64,000 nucleotides of DNA from Methylobacterium sp. Leaf117. GTDB lineage: Bacteria; Pseudomonadota; Alphaproteobacteria; Rhizobiales; Beijerinckiaceae. Where the stretch lies: NCBI RefSeq assembly GCF_001422985.1, contig NZ_LMNL01000002.1, positions 1 to 64,000 of the forward strand, read 5' to 3'. The position numbers were made by a program, and so were the translations under genes. The notes beneath the pieces are model-generated. The model was not told where the DNA came from. It worked only from the letters and a program-made list of their open reading frames with translations, and searched no databases. Shown in pieces: positions 37,334 to 46,816 of this stretch (position 1 is the stretch's first letter; the number at the start of each line of letters is the position of its first letter).

Positions 37334-38494
37334 ATGTCGAAGCGGGACTATTACGAGATTCTGGGCGTCTCCAAGACCGCAACCGACGGCGAGATGAAGA
37401 TCGCCTTCCGTAAACTTGCCATGACCTACCACCCGGACCGCAATCCCGGGAATTCGGAGGCCGAGCTCAAGTTCAAGGAAATCAACGAAGCCTATCAGTG
37501 CCTTTCGGACGGCCAAAAACGCGCAGCTTACGACCGTTTCGGCCATGCGGCTTTCCAGCAGGGCGGCGGGGGAGGACCCGGGTTCGGCAACGAATTCGGC
37601 GACTTCATGTCGGATATCTTCGACAATTTCTTCGGCGACGGTCGCGCGGCTCCGGGAGCAGGACGTGGCGGCGCACGCAGTGGCCCCGCCCGGGAGCGGG
37701 GCGCCGATCTTCGGTACAATCTCGAGATTTCCCTGGAGGAAGCCTTCAGCGGCAAGGCCGAGACCATCAAGATGGCCACGTCGGTCACCTGTGAGGTCTG
37801 CTCCGGGTCCGGCGCCAAGGCGGGCTCCAAGCCGCGTCCTTGTCAGACCTGCGGTGGATACGGCCGCGTGCGCGCGGCGCAAGGCTTCTTCGCGATCGAA
37901 CGCACTTGTCCGAATTGCCATGGGCGCGGCGAGGTGATCGACGATCCCTGCACGGCCTGCAGTGGGGCGGGTCGCGTCACACGGGAGCGCACCCTCTCAA
38001 TCAATGTGCCGGCTGGCGTCGATGATGGACTGCGGATCCGCCTTGCCGGGGAGGGCGAGACCGGCCTGCGAGGCGGGCCGGCAGGCGACCTCTACGTTTT
38101 CCTGTCGATCAAGCCGCACGAGTTCTTCCAGCGGGATGGGGCGGACCTGTTCTGCCGCGTGCCGATCTCGATGGTGACCGCCGCCCTTTCCGGCGAGATC
38201 ACCGTTCCGGTGATTGACGGCTCGCAGACGCAGGTTCGGATCCCGGCGGGCACCCAGACGGCGAAGCAGTTCCGCATCAAAGCTAAGGGCATGCCGGTGC
38301 TTCGCTCACGCGATGTTGGAGATCTCTACATTCAGGTTTTTGTCGAGACGCCGCAGAACCTCTCCAAGCGCCAGCGTGAACTTCTCCAGGAATTCGATCA
38401 AACTGCGTCGGATGAGAACCATCCGGAGAGTGCAGGCTTCTTTTCGAAGGTTAAGGACTTCTTCGACGGACTTGGCGGTACCGCCCGTACTTGA
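37334..38494 (+). CDS. dnaJ: Chaperone DnaJ (Hsp40)
   Basis: DnaK co-chaperone of 386 residues. The J domain (1-70) contains [11 protein letters not shown] and the HPD tripeptide in [10 protein letters not shown]; a Gly/Phe region follows (75-115), then four zinc motifs [24 protein letters not shown] and CTACSGAG (about 152-215) and the two substrate-binding beta domains. GAGGA lies just before the ATG. It is 153 bases after dnaK and should share its heat-shock control. Confidence 0.98.
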   Translation: MSKRDYYEILGVSKTATDGEMKIAFRKLAMTYHPDRNPGNSEAELKFKEINEAYQCLSDGQKRAAYDRFGHAAFQQGGGGGPGFGNEFGDFMSDIFDNFFGDGRAAPGAGRGGARSGPARERGADLRYNLEISLEEAFSGKAETIKMATSVTCEVCSGSGAKAGSKPRPCQTCGGYGRVRAAQGFFAIERTCPNCHGRGEVIDDPCTACSGAGRVTRERTLSINVPAGVDDGLRIRLAGEGETGLRGGPAGDLYVFLSIKPHEFFQRDGADLFCRVPISMVTAALSGEITVPVIDGSQTQVRIPAGTQTAKQFRIKAKGMPVLRSRDVGDLYIQVFVETPQNLSKRQRELLQEFDQTASDENHPESAGFFSKVKDFFDGLGGTART

Positions 38495-38671
38495 GTCATC
38501 ACAAACCTGCGGATCAAATTGACGCGGCCCCGGTTATCGGATGTGGCGTGCCGGCACCGCCACCCCAATCGTTGTGTGCGCCGGGGTCTGTTCCATGGAT
38601 GCGCGCTTGACTGCCGAAGAGCTTCGTCGTCTAGCCTTTCCCTCCCACCCGTGATCTGAGGACATAGGGTC

Positions 38672-39307
38672 TTGCCGCCGCTACGCCGCCCCAGCGCAAA
38701 AGCCGACCTCGCCTCCGGTGCCAACCGTACGCGACGGGACCCGCTGGAGGACGAGGCGCGATTTCTACGCTCCTGGTTCGAGCGACCGCTCGTCACCGGA
38801 GCCGTGACCCCTTCGGGCAAGATGCTCGCGCGGACCATGGCGTCCTATGTCGACCCGCGCGTCACCGGTCCGGTCATCGAACTCGGTCCTGGTACGGGTC
38901 CGGTGACGGAAGCCCTGATCCGCCGCGGCATCGAACAGGAGCGTCTGGTCCTGGTCGAGTACAATCCCGATTTCTGCAAGCTTCTCCAGAAACGCTTCCC
39001 GCGCGCGACGATCGTCCGTGGTGACGCTTACAACATCCGCGAGACCCTCGGCGCGATGCTGTCGGACAAAGCTGCAGCGATGGTCTCAAGCCTGCCGCTG
39101 TTCACAAAACCCCTGGAGCAACGCCTCGATCTGCTCAACGCTGCTCACGCGATGATGCACGCCAGTGCGCCGTTCGTACAATTCACCTATGCTGTGGTGC
39201 CGCCCATCCCGGCACGCTGCGATGCCGGCACCTACACGGCGAGCCGATCGAATCGGGTCTGGCTTAACCTGCCGCCTGCCCGCGTTTGGGTCTACCGCCG
39301 CCCCTGA
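38672..39307 (+). CDS. pmtA: Phosphatidylethanolamine N-methyltransferase, PmtA type
   Basis: A SAM-dependent methyltransferase of about 211 residues. The SAM site is PVIELGPGTGPVTEALI (about 67-83), then LVLVEYNPDFCKLL; SSLPLFTKP marks the KsgA/PmtA-like active-site strand. In Rhizobiales the PmtA group lies next to dnaJ and methylates phosphatidylethanolamine toward phosphatidylcholine; an rRNA dimethyltransferase-like role cannot be excluded on sequence alone. The first in-frame start is a TTG at 38672; an internal start is possible. Confidence 0.8.
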   Translation: MPPLRRPSAKADLASGANRTRRDPLEDEARFLRSWFERPLVTGAVTPSGKMLARTMASYVDPRVTGPVIELGPGTGPVTEALIRRGIEQERLVLVEYNPDFCKLLQKRFPRATIVRGDAYNIRETLGAMLSDKAAAMVSSLPLFTKPLEQRLDLLNAAHAMMHASAPFVQFTYAVVPPIPARCDAGTYTASRSNRVWLNLPPARVWVYRRP

Positions 39308-39433
39308 CCCATACGCCCGGAAGATCAAATCCGAACGGGAGCTGAAGGGCGAGCTGGGGTTGGGTTCAGGGCTTTCCCTCTATCTCCGAGGTGAGAGCGG
39401 GAGGCGCCCGCTCGTTCGAGATAGGATCCGACC

Positions 39434-39781
39434 ATGACCACATCCCCCCTGGGATTGATGCGGGCCGTCAAGGCCTCAATCGTGGTGGCTGCCATCGCGT
39501 GCGGCCTCGCGGCCGGAAGTTCGGCCACCGCCATGCCTGCGTTCGCACCCCCTGCCGCTTCGGAGCCGGCTGCGATCAGCACCGTTCAGTACTGGGGTGG
39601 GCATGGCGGATGGGGACATCACCGTCACCATGATCGCTACGATGGCGGTCACGAGCGGGGACGCCATCGCGGATGGGGGCACCGCCGGCATGGCTGGGAT
39701 CATCACGGTGGCTGGGATGAGCGCCGCGGCTGGCACGAGCGCCGGCACCACCATCGTGGGCATGGCCGTTACGAGTACTAA
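39434..39781 (+). CDS. Small His/Gly/Arg-rich secreted protein
   Basis: A 115-residue protein with a signal peptide (residues 1-33, SIVVAAIACGLAAGSSATA) and a mature part dominated by His, Gly, Arg and Trp (motifs such as GWGHHRHHDRYDGG and GWHERRHHHRGHG). Such sequence can bind divalent metals or polyanions, but no function is known. The gene has its own spacer on both sides. Confidence 0.65.
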   Translation: MTTSPLGLMRAVKASIVVAAIACGLAAGSSATAMPAFAPPAASEPAAISTVQYWGGHGGWGHHRHHDRYDGGHERGRHRGWGHRRHGWDHHGGWDERRGWHERRHHHRGHGRYEY

Positions 39782-39833
39782 AAGCAGCGATTCCAGCTCC
39801 CGACGACTGCGCCCCGTAGAAACCGGGACGGCG

Positions 39834-41147
39834 TCATTCGGCGATCCGCTCGAGGATGGCGTCGGGCTCTGACATCGGGGCCGGATCGATGCGATAGGCT
39901 GCGGACACGGCAATTTCCGCACGGTCCGCGGCGGTCGCATCGGGCGCATGGATCATTGCGAGCACCTCGCCCCGCTCCACTCGCGCACCAACCCGAGGAA
40001 GCCGGGTCAGACCGACCCGAGGGTCGATATCATCCTGGGGGCGAGTTCGCCCCCCCCCGAGCCCTATGACGGCCAGCCCCAGCTCTCGGGTGGCCACCGC
40101 GGTCACAAACCCACTCGTAGGCGCCGCGATGGTCCGGATGACAGGAGCCACCGGCAGATGGCGCCCGGGACTCTCGACAAGATCGCTCGAGCCTCCAAGC
40201 GCGGCGACCATCCGACCGAAGGTTTCGGTCGCACGGCCGGAAGCCAGGGCTTTCTCCAGGGCCGTTACGGCGTCTGCGATATCAGCACGCAGTCCGCCGA
40301 TCACCAGCATTTCGGCGGCCAGTGCCATGGTGACAGCGTGGAACGTAGGCTCCCGTGATTGTCCGGTGAGATACTCCAGGATGTAGGCGACCTCCAGGGC
40401 ATTTCCGGCGGAGGAGGCGAGGGGCGAATCCATATCGGTGATCAGCGCCACCGTGGGCAGGCCGGCGCCGTTGGCGACGGCGACGATGCTGCGCGCGAGT
40501 CCTTGTGCCTCGGAACGCTGAGCCATGAAGGCTCCCGAGCCGGTCTTCACATCCATCACCAGACCATCGAGGCCAGCCGCAAGCTTCTTCGAAAGGATGG
40601 AGGCGGTGATGAGGTCGAGGGACTCGACCGTGCCGGTGACGTCGCGGATGGCGTAGAGCCGACGATCCGCGGGAGCCAGATCTGCGGTCTGCCCGATGAT
40701 GGCGCAGCCGACCTCCGCGGTGACACGCCGAAAGCGGTCGAGATCGGGCGTCACATCGTAGCCCGGGATGCTCGCGAGCTTGTCGAGGGTGCCACCGGTG
40801 TGGCCGAGACCACGGCCCGAGATCATGGGCACATAGCCGCCGCAAGCCGCCACCATCGGCGCAAGCGCGAGGCTGACGGCATCCCCGACGCCCCCAGACG
40901 AGTGCTTGTCGAGAACGGGCCCGGGCAAATTCCAGTGCAGAACCGTGCCCGAGCGGGTCATGGCTTGGGTCAGGGCGACGCGCTCCGCCCGCGAAAGCCC
41001 CCGGAAAAACACCGCCATGGCGAAGGCCGCCGCCTGTCCCTCGGTGACCCGCCCATCGGTCAGGCCGGCGATGAAGTCGGCAATGTCTTCGGACGGGAGT
41101 TCGCCGCCATCGCGCTTCGCCCGGATCAGTTCCTGCGGCAGCCTCAT
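39834..41147 (-). CDS. deoA: Thymidine phosphorylase
   Basis: Cleaves thymidine and deoxyuridine with phosphate to base and deoxyribose-1-phosphate (437 residues, normal). Motifs include VLDKHSSGGVGD (phosphate-binding, about 80-91), GRGLGHTGGTLDKLASIPG (about 110-128) and DVKTGSGAFM. The start ATG overlaps the deoC stop by four bases. It is the last gene of the salvage operon. Confidence 0.96.
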   Translation of the reverse strand: MRLPQELIRAKRDGGELPSEDIADFIAGLTDGRVTEGQAAAFAMAVFFRGLSRAERVALTQAMTRSGTVLHWNLPGPVLDKHSSGGVGDAVSLALAPMVAACGGYVPMISGRGLGHTGGTLDKLASIPGYDVTPDLDRFRRVTAEVGCAIIGQTADLAPADRRLYAIRDVTGTVESLDLITASILSKKLAAGLDGLVMDVKTGSGAFMAQRSEAQGLARSIVAVANGAGLPTVALITDMDSPLASSAGNALEVAYILEYLTGQSREPTFHAVTMALAAEMLVIGGLRADIADAVTALEKALASGRATETFGRMVAALGGSSDLVESPGRHLPVAPVIRTIAAPTSGFVTAVATRELGLAVIGLGGGRTRPQDDIDPRVGLTRLPRVGARVERGEVLAMIHAPDATAADRAEIAVSAAYRIDPAPMSEPDAILERIAE

Positions 41148-41887
41148 CGGGCCGGCTCTCCGCACGCCGACACCAGTGCGGCGTGCAGACTGCTGGCGCC
41201 GAGACGGACAGTGCGGGGCGAGACCCAGGCGGGTCCCATGATGCGATCGGCGAGTGCGAGATAGCGACCGGCATCGGCGACGCTGCGCAATCCGCCCGAG
41301 ACCTTGAGCCCGACAGAGCGCCCATCTGCCCGGTCCCGGATGGCGAGAAGCATCGCTTCGGCCGCTTCGGGCGTAGCGGAAACCAGACTCTTACCCGTTG
41401 ATGTTTTGAGGAAATCCGCGCCGGACTCGATGGCGAGGCGACTGGCTGCGGAGATCGCCGTCGATGTCGCCAGCTCGCCGCTCTCGAGGATCACCTTGAG
41501 CAGTCGGTCGCCATCGCAGACCTCGCGGATGGCGCCGAGCATCGACCGGCATATCCCGGTCTCGCCAGCGAGGAAGCTGCGATAGGGCAGCACGAGGTCG
41601 ATCTCGTGCGCGCCGTCCGCCAGGGCCTCCGTCGTGTCGTCCACCGCCCGCTCGATATCGTCGCCACCGGCGGGAAAGTTGATGACGGTGGCGATCCGCA
41701 CCGGGCTGCCGGCGAGAAGCCGGGCGGCCCGGCTCACGTAATGCGGCCAGACGCAGATGGCGGCGACCCGGCTCGCGCGAGCGTCTCGGCAGAGCGTGTC
41801 GATGGCGGCTTCGGAGCAGGACTCGCTGAGATCGGTGAGGTCGAGCAGCGGCAGGGCTCGCCGGGCGATGGCGGCATCGTCGGTCAT
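41144..41887 (-). CDS. deoC: Deoxyribose-phosphate aldolase
   Basis: Splits deoxyribose-5-phosphate to glyceraldehyde-3-phosphate and acetaldehyde (247 residues). The Schiff-base lysine is in ADFLKTSTGKS (about 160-170) and the second lysine in VGLKVSGGLRS (about 193-203). It overlaps its neighbours by four bases on each side, so it is translationally coupled with the phosphorylases. Confidence 0.95.
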   Translation of the reverse strand: MTDDAAIARRALPLLDLTDLSESCSEAAIDTLCRDARASRVAAICVWPHYVSRAARLLAGSPVRIATVINFPAGGDDIERAVDDTTEALADGAHEIDLVLPYRSFLAGETGICRSMLGAIREVCDGDRLLKVILESGELATSTAISAASRLAIESGADFLKTSTGKSLVSATPEAAEAMLLAIRDRADGRSVGLKVSGGLRSVADAGRYLALADRIMGPAWVSPRTVRLGASSLHAALVSACGEPAR

Positions 41888-42717
41888 GAGGGCGTCCTTG
41901 CGGGCAGGCGGGCCACGAAGGCCGCGACGAGGCGGGCGAGGTCGTCGCCGGCATCAGCGGCGACCGCCTTGGTCTCGGCATGGTGGGGATTGCCGTCGCC
42001 GATGCCGGCGCCGAGGTTGGTCACCACCGACACGGCGGCGACGGGCAGGCCGTAGAAGCGGGCCAGAATGACCTCCGGCGCCGTGGACATGCCGACGAGA
42101 TCGGCGCCGAGGCGCCCGGCCATGCGGATTTCGGCCGGCGTCTCGAAGCTCGGGCCGGAGAACCAGGCGTAGATCCCGGTGTGGAGTACCAGGCCGGATT
42201 CTGCTGCTGCGGCAAGGAGATGGCTCCGGAGCGACGCGTCGTAGGCCTCGACCATGGGCACGAAGCGGCCGTCGCTCGGCTCGCCGATGAGGGGGTTAAG
42301 GCCCGACAAGTTGATGTGGTCGGTGAGCGTGACGAGACTGCCGGGACCGACCTCGGGCCGCAGCGAACCGGCCGCGTTGGTGAGAAGAAGGGCTTCTGCG
42401 CCAAGCACTTGGGCGACGGCGAGGGGCACCCGCATGATGGCGGCGTCACCCGCCTCGTAGGCGTGCGCGCGGCCCTCGAAGACCAGAACACGGCGGCCGG
42501 CGAGGCGGCCGGCATGCAGGCGGCCGCCGTGGCCGCTCACCCCGAGCGCCGGAAAGCCCGGAATCTGCGCGTAGGATACCGAGAGGGTTTCGACGAGGTC
42601 ACACACCCAGGCACCAAGTCCGGTCCCGGTCACGATCGCACAGGCGAACGGGCCGCCGAACCCCTGAGCGCGAAGCAGGCCGGCGGCGGCCTCGACGGTC
42701 GGCTCGGGCTCACCCAT
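41884..42717 (-). CDS. Purine nucleoside phosphorylase, trimeric (inosine/guanosine) family
   Basis: A 277-residue PNP of the trimeric class. FEGRAHAYEAGD (about 80-91) is the phosphate-loop His motif, and LLTNAAGSLRPEVGPGSLV and GLVLHTGIYAWFSGPSFETPAEIRM, seen as SGPSFETPAEIRM, fit the PunA/XapA group; AVSVVTNLGAG is near the end. It releases purine base and (deoxy)ribose-1-phosphate. The start (42717) lies eight bases inside the cdd stop and just beyond the cdd tail repeat. Confidence 0.93.
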   Translation of the reverse strand: MGEPEPTVEAAAGLLRAQGFGGPFACAIVTGTGLGAWVCDLVETLSVSYAQIPGFPALGVSGHGGRLHAGRLAGRRVLVFEGRAHAYEAGDAAIMRVPLAVAQVLGAEALLLTNAAGSLRPEVGPGSLVTLTDHINLSGLNPLIGEPSDGRFVPMVEAYDASLRSHLLAAAAESGLVLHTGIYAWFSGPSFETPAEIRMAGRLGADLVGMSTAPEVILARFYGLPVAAVSVVTNLGAGIGDGNPHHAETKAVAADAGDDLARLVAAFVARLPARTPS

Positions 42718-43207
42718 GATCGAGACTCTCGGCAGAGACGAGATTTTCGGGCGAGACAGGATTTTCGGGTGAGCCAAGGTTCTCGGGTGAGCCAAGGTTC
42801 TCGGGTGAGCCAAGGTTCTCGGGGCCAAACGATTCGGGCAGCAGCGTCCCGAGGGTGAAGGCCGCGCGGATACCCTCGGCATCGGCGACGTGGACCAGAA
42901 CCGCCGGTCCGGCGAATTCGCGGATGCGCTGGCGGCAGGCGCCGCAGGGTGTCACGAGGCCGGGGCCCGGACCGAGCACCAGGAGTTCGGCGATGGCGCG
43001 ACCGCCCGCCGCCACCATGGCGGCAATGGCGCCGGCCTCGGCGCAGGTCCCGACCGGATAGGCGGCGTTCTCGACGTTGCAGCCGACATGGACGGCGCCC
43101 GAGTCGTCGCGCAGGGCCGCACCGACGGGGAAGCGCGAGTAGGGCGCGTAGGCCCTGGCCTGCGCGGCCCGGGCGGCGTCGAACAGGCGGGCGAGATCCG
43201 GGTTCAT
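42710..43207 (-). CDS. cdd: Cytidine deaminase with repeat tail
   Basis: Deaminates (deoxy)cytidine to (deoxy)uridine, feeding the phosphorylases. The catalytic part is the usual 125-130 residue tetrameric enzyme: CNVENAAYPVGTCAEAGAI holds the zinc Cys and Glu (about 43-61), and PCGACRQRIREF holds two zinc Cys (about 86-97). After about residue 128 the protein carries a non-family tail of ENLGSP-type hexapeptides encoded by five 18-bp units. First gene of the operon. Confidence 0.94.
   Translation of the reverse strand: MNPDLARLFDAARAAQARAYAPYSRFPVGAALRDDSGAVHVGCNVENAAYPVGTCAEAGAIAAMVAAGGRAIAELLVLGPGPGLVTPCGACRQRIREFAGPAVLVHVADAEGIRAAFTLGTLLPESFGPENLGSPENLGSPENLGSPENPVSPENLVSAESLDHG
42735..42824. 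repeat. 18-bp tandem repeat in the cdd 3' end
   Basis: Five 18-bp units; three are nearly perfect (GAGCCAAGGTTCTCGGGT at 42771, 42789, 42807) and two diverged at 42735 and 42753. On the minus strand they encode the SPENLG hexapeptide array of cdd and lie immediately before the PNP start. Confidence 0.92.
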
Positions 43208-43347
43208 GAGAGCAGGACGCGGAGCGGCATCCCGCGACTTAAGGCACCAAGTCGCGGGTCTGTCGAGGGTCGGGCGTCATCGACACCGGGCCGGCGCGCT
43301 CCTAAGACGGGGGCCAGTGGGCGAATGGGCCGGGAGGCGGCAGGATC

Positions 43348-43569
43348 ATGTTGGGACGTTTCGAGCGCGGAGCCTCCGGCGAGGCGGTGGTGGAGTACGG
43401 CGACGGCACCATGCGGGTGGTCAAGCCCGGCAGCTTCGTGCGCTGCGCGGTGACCGGCGAGCCGATCGCCCTCGACGCCCTGCGCTACTGGAGCGCCACC
43501 CTGCAGGAGGCCTATGCCAGCCCCGAGGCCGCGATGAAGCGCCTCGCCCAGACCGGGCGGCCGGCTTGA
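43348..43569 (+). CDS. DUF2093 family protein
   Basis: A 73-residue protein. VEYGDGTMRVVKPGSFVRCA (about 13-32), then GEPIALDALRYWS, matches the DUF2093 family of alphaproteobacteria. Its function is unknown. In many Rhizobiales it sits directly downstream of lpxK; here it is separated from lpxK by a LysR/esterase pair. Confidence 0.85.
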   Translation: MLGRFERGASGEAVVEYGDGTMRVVKPGSFVRCAVTGEPIALDALRYWSATLQEAYASPEAAMKRLAQTGRPA

Positions 43570-43680
43570 TGGCGCGGTCGCCTTCGGCCCGCCGGCGGGC
43601 GCGGGGGTGATCGATTCGCCCGGTTGCCGAGCGCCAGCAACCCCGTGATCACGGACGGTCTGCGTCGAGCCCCCATCGCT

Positions 43681-44598
43681 TCAGGGGGGTGGCGTGTGAA
43701 GCTCGGCCGCGACGAGGTCGATGAACCGCCGCACCTTGGAGGCCAGATGGCGGCGGCTGGGGTAGAGGGCACAGATCGGGATGGGTGGGGCGGCATAGTC
43801 TGAGAGAACGACGCGCAGGCGGTCGTTCGCGATGTCCTCGTCGACGACGTAGCTCGGCAGGTAGGCGAGGCCGGCTCCGGACAAAGCGGCATCGCGCAAG
43901 GCCTCGCCGCTATCGAGCGCGAGCCGCGCACGGGGCCGGATCGCGATCGTCTTGCCCTCGGCGACGAAACGCCAGGCCCGGTGCCGCCCGGCGCTGAGAT
44001 AGCTCAGGCAGGTCTGCTCGGTCAGGTCGTCCGGGTGCCGGGGCAGCGGCCGCGTGGACAGGTAGCCCGGGCTTGCCACGACGAGGTCCTGCTGGCGCGT
44101 CAACGTCCTGGCGATCAGGGTCTTGGCGATCAGGCTGCCGTTCTCGCGCGGATCACCGATCCGGATCGCCAGATCGTAGCCGTCGTCGATGATGTCGTTG
44201 ACCCGGTCGGTGAGACTGACCTCCGCACGCAGCTTCGGCCACGCCGCCAGGAACCGGTTGAGCACGGGCAGAACCACCACCCGTCCGAAGGTCGCCGGGG
44301 CCGTGAGGCGGAGGATGCCCTGCGGTTCGCCGCCCCCCTCGGCCAGCGACAGTTCCGCATCCTCGAGATCCGAGAGGATCTGCGTACACCGATCGAGGAA
44401 GAGGCGGCCGTCGTCGGTCAGGGCGAGGCTTCGCGTCGTGCGATGGAACAGCCGCACGCCGAGGCGGCTTTCGAGGCGCCCGACGCTCTTGGCGATCCCG
44501 GATCGCGTCATCGACCGGAGGCGCGCCGCGGCGACGAAGCTTCCGGCCTCGGCCGCGGCGACGAAGGCTGCGATGTCGCCGACATGCCCGAATGACAT
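43681..44598 (-). CDS. LysR family transcriptional regulator
   Basis: A 305-residue regulator. The helix-turn-helix is at about 15-45 (AGSFVAAARLRSMTRSGIAKSVGRLE, including the family LFHRTTRSLALTDDG after it), and the effector domain spans about 90-300. It belongs to the group with a typical LTAPATFGR strand. It is divergent from the esterase gene, its probable target. Confidence 0.93.
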   Translation of the reverse strand: MSFGHVGDIAAFVAAAEAGSFVAAARLRSMTRSGIAKSVGRLESRLGVRLFHRTTRSLALTDDGRLFLDRCTQILSDLEDAELSLAEGGGEPQGILRLTAPATFGRVVVLPVLNRFLAAWPKLRAEVSLTDRVNDIIDDGYDLAIRIGDPRENGSLIAKTLIARTLTRQQDLVVASPGYLSTRPLPRHPDDLTEQTCLSYLSAGRHRAWRFVAEGKTIAIRPRARLALDSGEALRDAALSGAGLAYLPSYVVDEDIANDRLRVVLSDYAAPPIPICALYPSRRHLASKVRRFIDLVAAELHTPPP

Positions 44599-44678
44599 CC
44601 GCGCCGTTCCATCCCCGCAGTGTTGACGCCCATTCGCCAATCGTCGGCGTATACCGGCCATTCGACGCAATTGACAGC

Positions 44679-44700
44679 ACTTGCGACAAGACTTGCAACA
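44679..44700. promoter_or_regulatory. Direct repeat in the LysR/esterase control region
   Basis: ACTTGCGACA (44679) and ACTTGCAACA (44691) lie 12 bases apart in the 120-base divergent gap. They are placed just before the esterase start and may form part of the LysR site; no clear T-N11-A palindrome was identified. Confidence 0.3.
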
Positions 44701-44718
44701 GCACTGGACGGGTGTCTC

Positions 44719-45657
44719 ATGGCCTTCAACGATCTCGTGACCCATCGGCTCGCACAATGGGCCGGCAGCCTGCAGGACCTTGGACCGGTCATCCTCGGCG
44801 AGACCCGGGGCGCGACGCTGGAGGAGATCCGTCGCGCCTACATCGACACGATGGCGCAGCATCCGACGCCCGAGGGCGTTCGGATCGAACCCGTCGATAT
44901 GGGCGGCGTCCCGGGCACCCTGGTGACGCCGGACGACGTCGTCGGCGACCGCGTGCTGTTCTACATCCACGGCGGGGCCTACATCGTCGGAGGACCGGGC
45001 GGATATCACGGCCTGGCCGGCGCCTTCGCCAAGGCGATGAAGGCCCGCGTCTACCTGCCGGATTACCGGCTGGCTCCCGAGCATCCCTTCCCGACCCCGA
45101 TCGACGATACCTTCTCGGCCTATCGCTGGCTGATCGACCAGGGCCAGGACCCGCGTTCGGTCACCGTCGCGGGAGATTCGGCGGGTGGCGCCATGGTGGT
45201 CACCGTGATGGTCATGGCGCGCAACGCGGGCGTGCCGTTGCCGGCTGGCGGGGCCGCCCTCTCCCCATGGGCGAACCTGGAGCATACCGGCGCCTCGATG
45301 TTCAACCGCGAGGGCCTCGATCCGCTGAACACCAAGGCGGGTCTCGACCTGATGGCCCGGACCTTCCTCGGCGGGGCCTTGCCGAACAGCCCGGAGGCTT
45401 CGCCGGTCTTCGCCGACGTTCGCGGATTGCCACCGATCCTGGTGCAGATCGGCGAGGCCGAACTGATGCTCAGCGACGCCATCCGGCTCGCCAGCCATCT
45501 CGGCGAGAATCGCGTCCGGGTCTCCCTGGAGATCTGGCCGAACATGTTCCACGTCTGGCACATGTTCCAGGCCGAGCTGGCCGAGGGCCGGGCAGCGATC
45601 GGAAACGCCGCCACCTTCCTCGAACAGGCGATCGCCTCGGCGCAGGCCGGATCGTGA
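44719..45657 (+). CDS. Alpha/beta hydrolase, hormone-sensitive-lipase type esterase
   Basis: A 312-residue esterase. It shows the HSL oxyanion motif FYIHGGAYIVGG (about 88-99), the nucleophile GDSAGGAMV (about 151-159, Ser) and a C-terminal His in NMFHVWHMF. The substrate is unknown, probably a short acyl ester or lactone. The start at 44719 (MAFNDLV) is chosen because the residues read upstream do not look conserved. Confidence 0.88.
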   Translation: MAFNDLVTHRLAQWAGSLQDLGPVILGETRGATLEEIRRAYIDTMAQHPTPEGVRIEPVDMGGVPGTLVTPDDVVGDRVLFYIHGGAYIVGGPGGYHGLAGAFAKAMKARVYLPDYRLAPEHPFPTPIDDTFSAYRWLIDQGQDPRSVTVAGDSAGGAMVVTVMVMARNAGVPLPAGGAALSPWANLEHTGASMFNREGLDPLNTKAGLDLMARTFLGGALPNSPEASPVFADVRGLPPILVQIGEAELMLSDAIRLASHLGENRVRVSLEIWPNMFHVWHMFQAELAEGRAAIGNAATFLEQAIASAQAGS

Positions 45658-45822
45658 CCTGACGGTCGAAGGGGCGGGATCGCGTGCCCGCTTCTCTCGC
45701 GGGTCGAAGGGCCTAATCGTCGATCGGTCGTGAAGACGCGGATCGACCGTGAACCGTCCCCGAATCTGGCGTTTTGCTTTGTCGGGTCAGGATAACGGGT
45801 TTCCGCCGATCCCCGACACATT

Positions 45823-46806
45823 CTAGCCCGAGGCTCGGCCGAGCAGCGAGCGCAGCTGCGCGAGGAGCGGCGCTTCGTCGGCGAAGGCGAGGGTGACGGG
45901 CAGGATGGCGACGCGGGCGGCGAACGGGGCCTCGAGGCGGACGTGGTCCTTCTCGGTGGTGACGAGGTCGGCGCCGAGGCGTCGCGCCTCCGCCGTCAGC
46001 GCCGCCGCGTCGGCAGCGGCGTAGGGGTGGTGATCCGCGAAGGCGCGCCGGCCGACGAGGGTGGCGCCGGCCTCGGCGAGGCTCGAAAAGAACTTGTCGG
46101 GGCGCCCGATGCCCGCGAAGGCGAGGACGCGCCGACCCGCGAAATCGGCCCCCGGGATCAGGCGGGCGCGGTGGACCGGCAGCCCGCGCGCCCGCGCCGC
46201 CTCGGCCACGACCGCGCCGCGCGGGCCGTCGCCGATCAGCACGATCCCGTGGACGTGGCGCCACTGGCGCGACACCGGAACCCGCAGGGGGCCGGCCGGG
46301 AAAGGCCGGCCGTTGCCGAGCCCGGCTCCGGCATCGACCACGGCGAGCGACAGGGTCTTGGCCAGGCTCGGGTTCTGGAGGCCGTCATCCATCACGATGA
46401 CGTCGGCGCCCTCCGCCACGCACAGGCGGGCGCCGGCCGGGCGATCGCGCGACAGGATGGTGGGAGCGGACCGCGCCAGCAGGCGAGGCTCGTCGCCGGT
46501 CTCGGCCACGGTCTGCATCGTCGGATCGACCCGGATGGGACCGGCGAGGCGTCCGCCATAGCCTCGGGTCAGGAAGGCCGGGCGGGCGCCGAGGTCGCGC
46601 AGCAGGGTCGCCAGCGCCAGCGCGGTCGGCGTCTTGCCGGCGCCCCCCAGAGTGAAGTTGCCGATGCACAGGACGGGGCAGGGCGCGGCGGCACCGGGGC
46701 GATCCATGCGGGCGGCGGTGTGGCGGCCGTAGAGGGCGCCGAGGGGCGCCAGCAGACGGGCCGCCGGGTGGCCGGGCCGCGCGTCCCAGAAGGCGGGGGG
46801 CCGCAT
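45823..46806 (-). CDS. lpxK: Tetraacyldisaccharide 4'-kinase
   Basis: Phosphorylates the 4' position of the lipid A disaccharide (327 residues). The Walker A-like loop is CIGNFTLGGAGKTPTALAL (about 47-65), and VIVMDDGLQNPSLAKTLSL (about 142-160) includes the catalytic Asp pair of the family. It is the last gene of a three-gene operon, ten bases after waaA. Confidence 0.95.
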   Translation of the reverse strand: MRPPAFWDARPGHPAARLLAPLGALYGRHTAARMDRPGAAAPCPVLCIGNFTLGGAGKTPTALALATLLRDLGARPAFLTRGYGGRLAGPIRVDPTMQTVAETGDEPRLLARSAPTILSRDRPAGARLCVAEGADVIVMDDGLQNPSLAKTLSLAVVDAGAGLGNGRPFPAGPLRVPVSRQWRHVHGIVLIGDGPRGAVVAEAARARGLPVHRARLIPGADFAGRRVLAFAGIGRPDKFFSSLAEAGATLVGRRAFADHHPYAAADAAALTAEARRLGADLVTTEKDHVRLEAPFAARVAILPVTLAFADEAPLLAQLRSLLGRASG

Positions 46807-46816
46807 CAGTCCGGGC

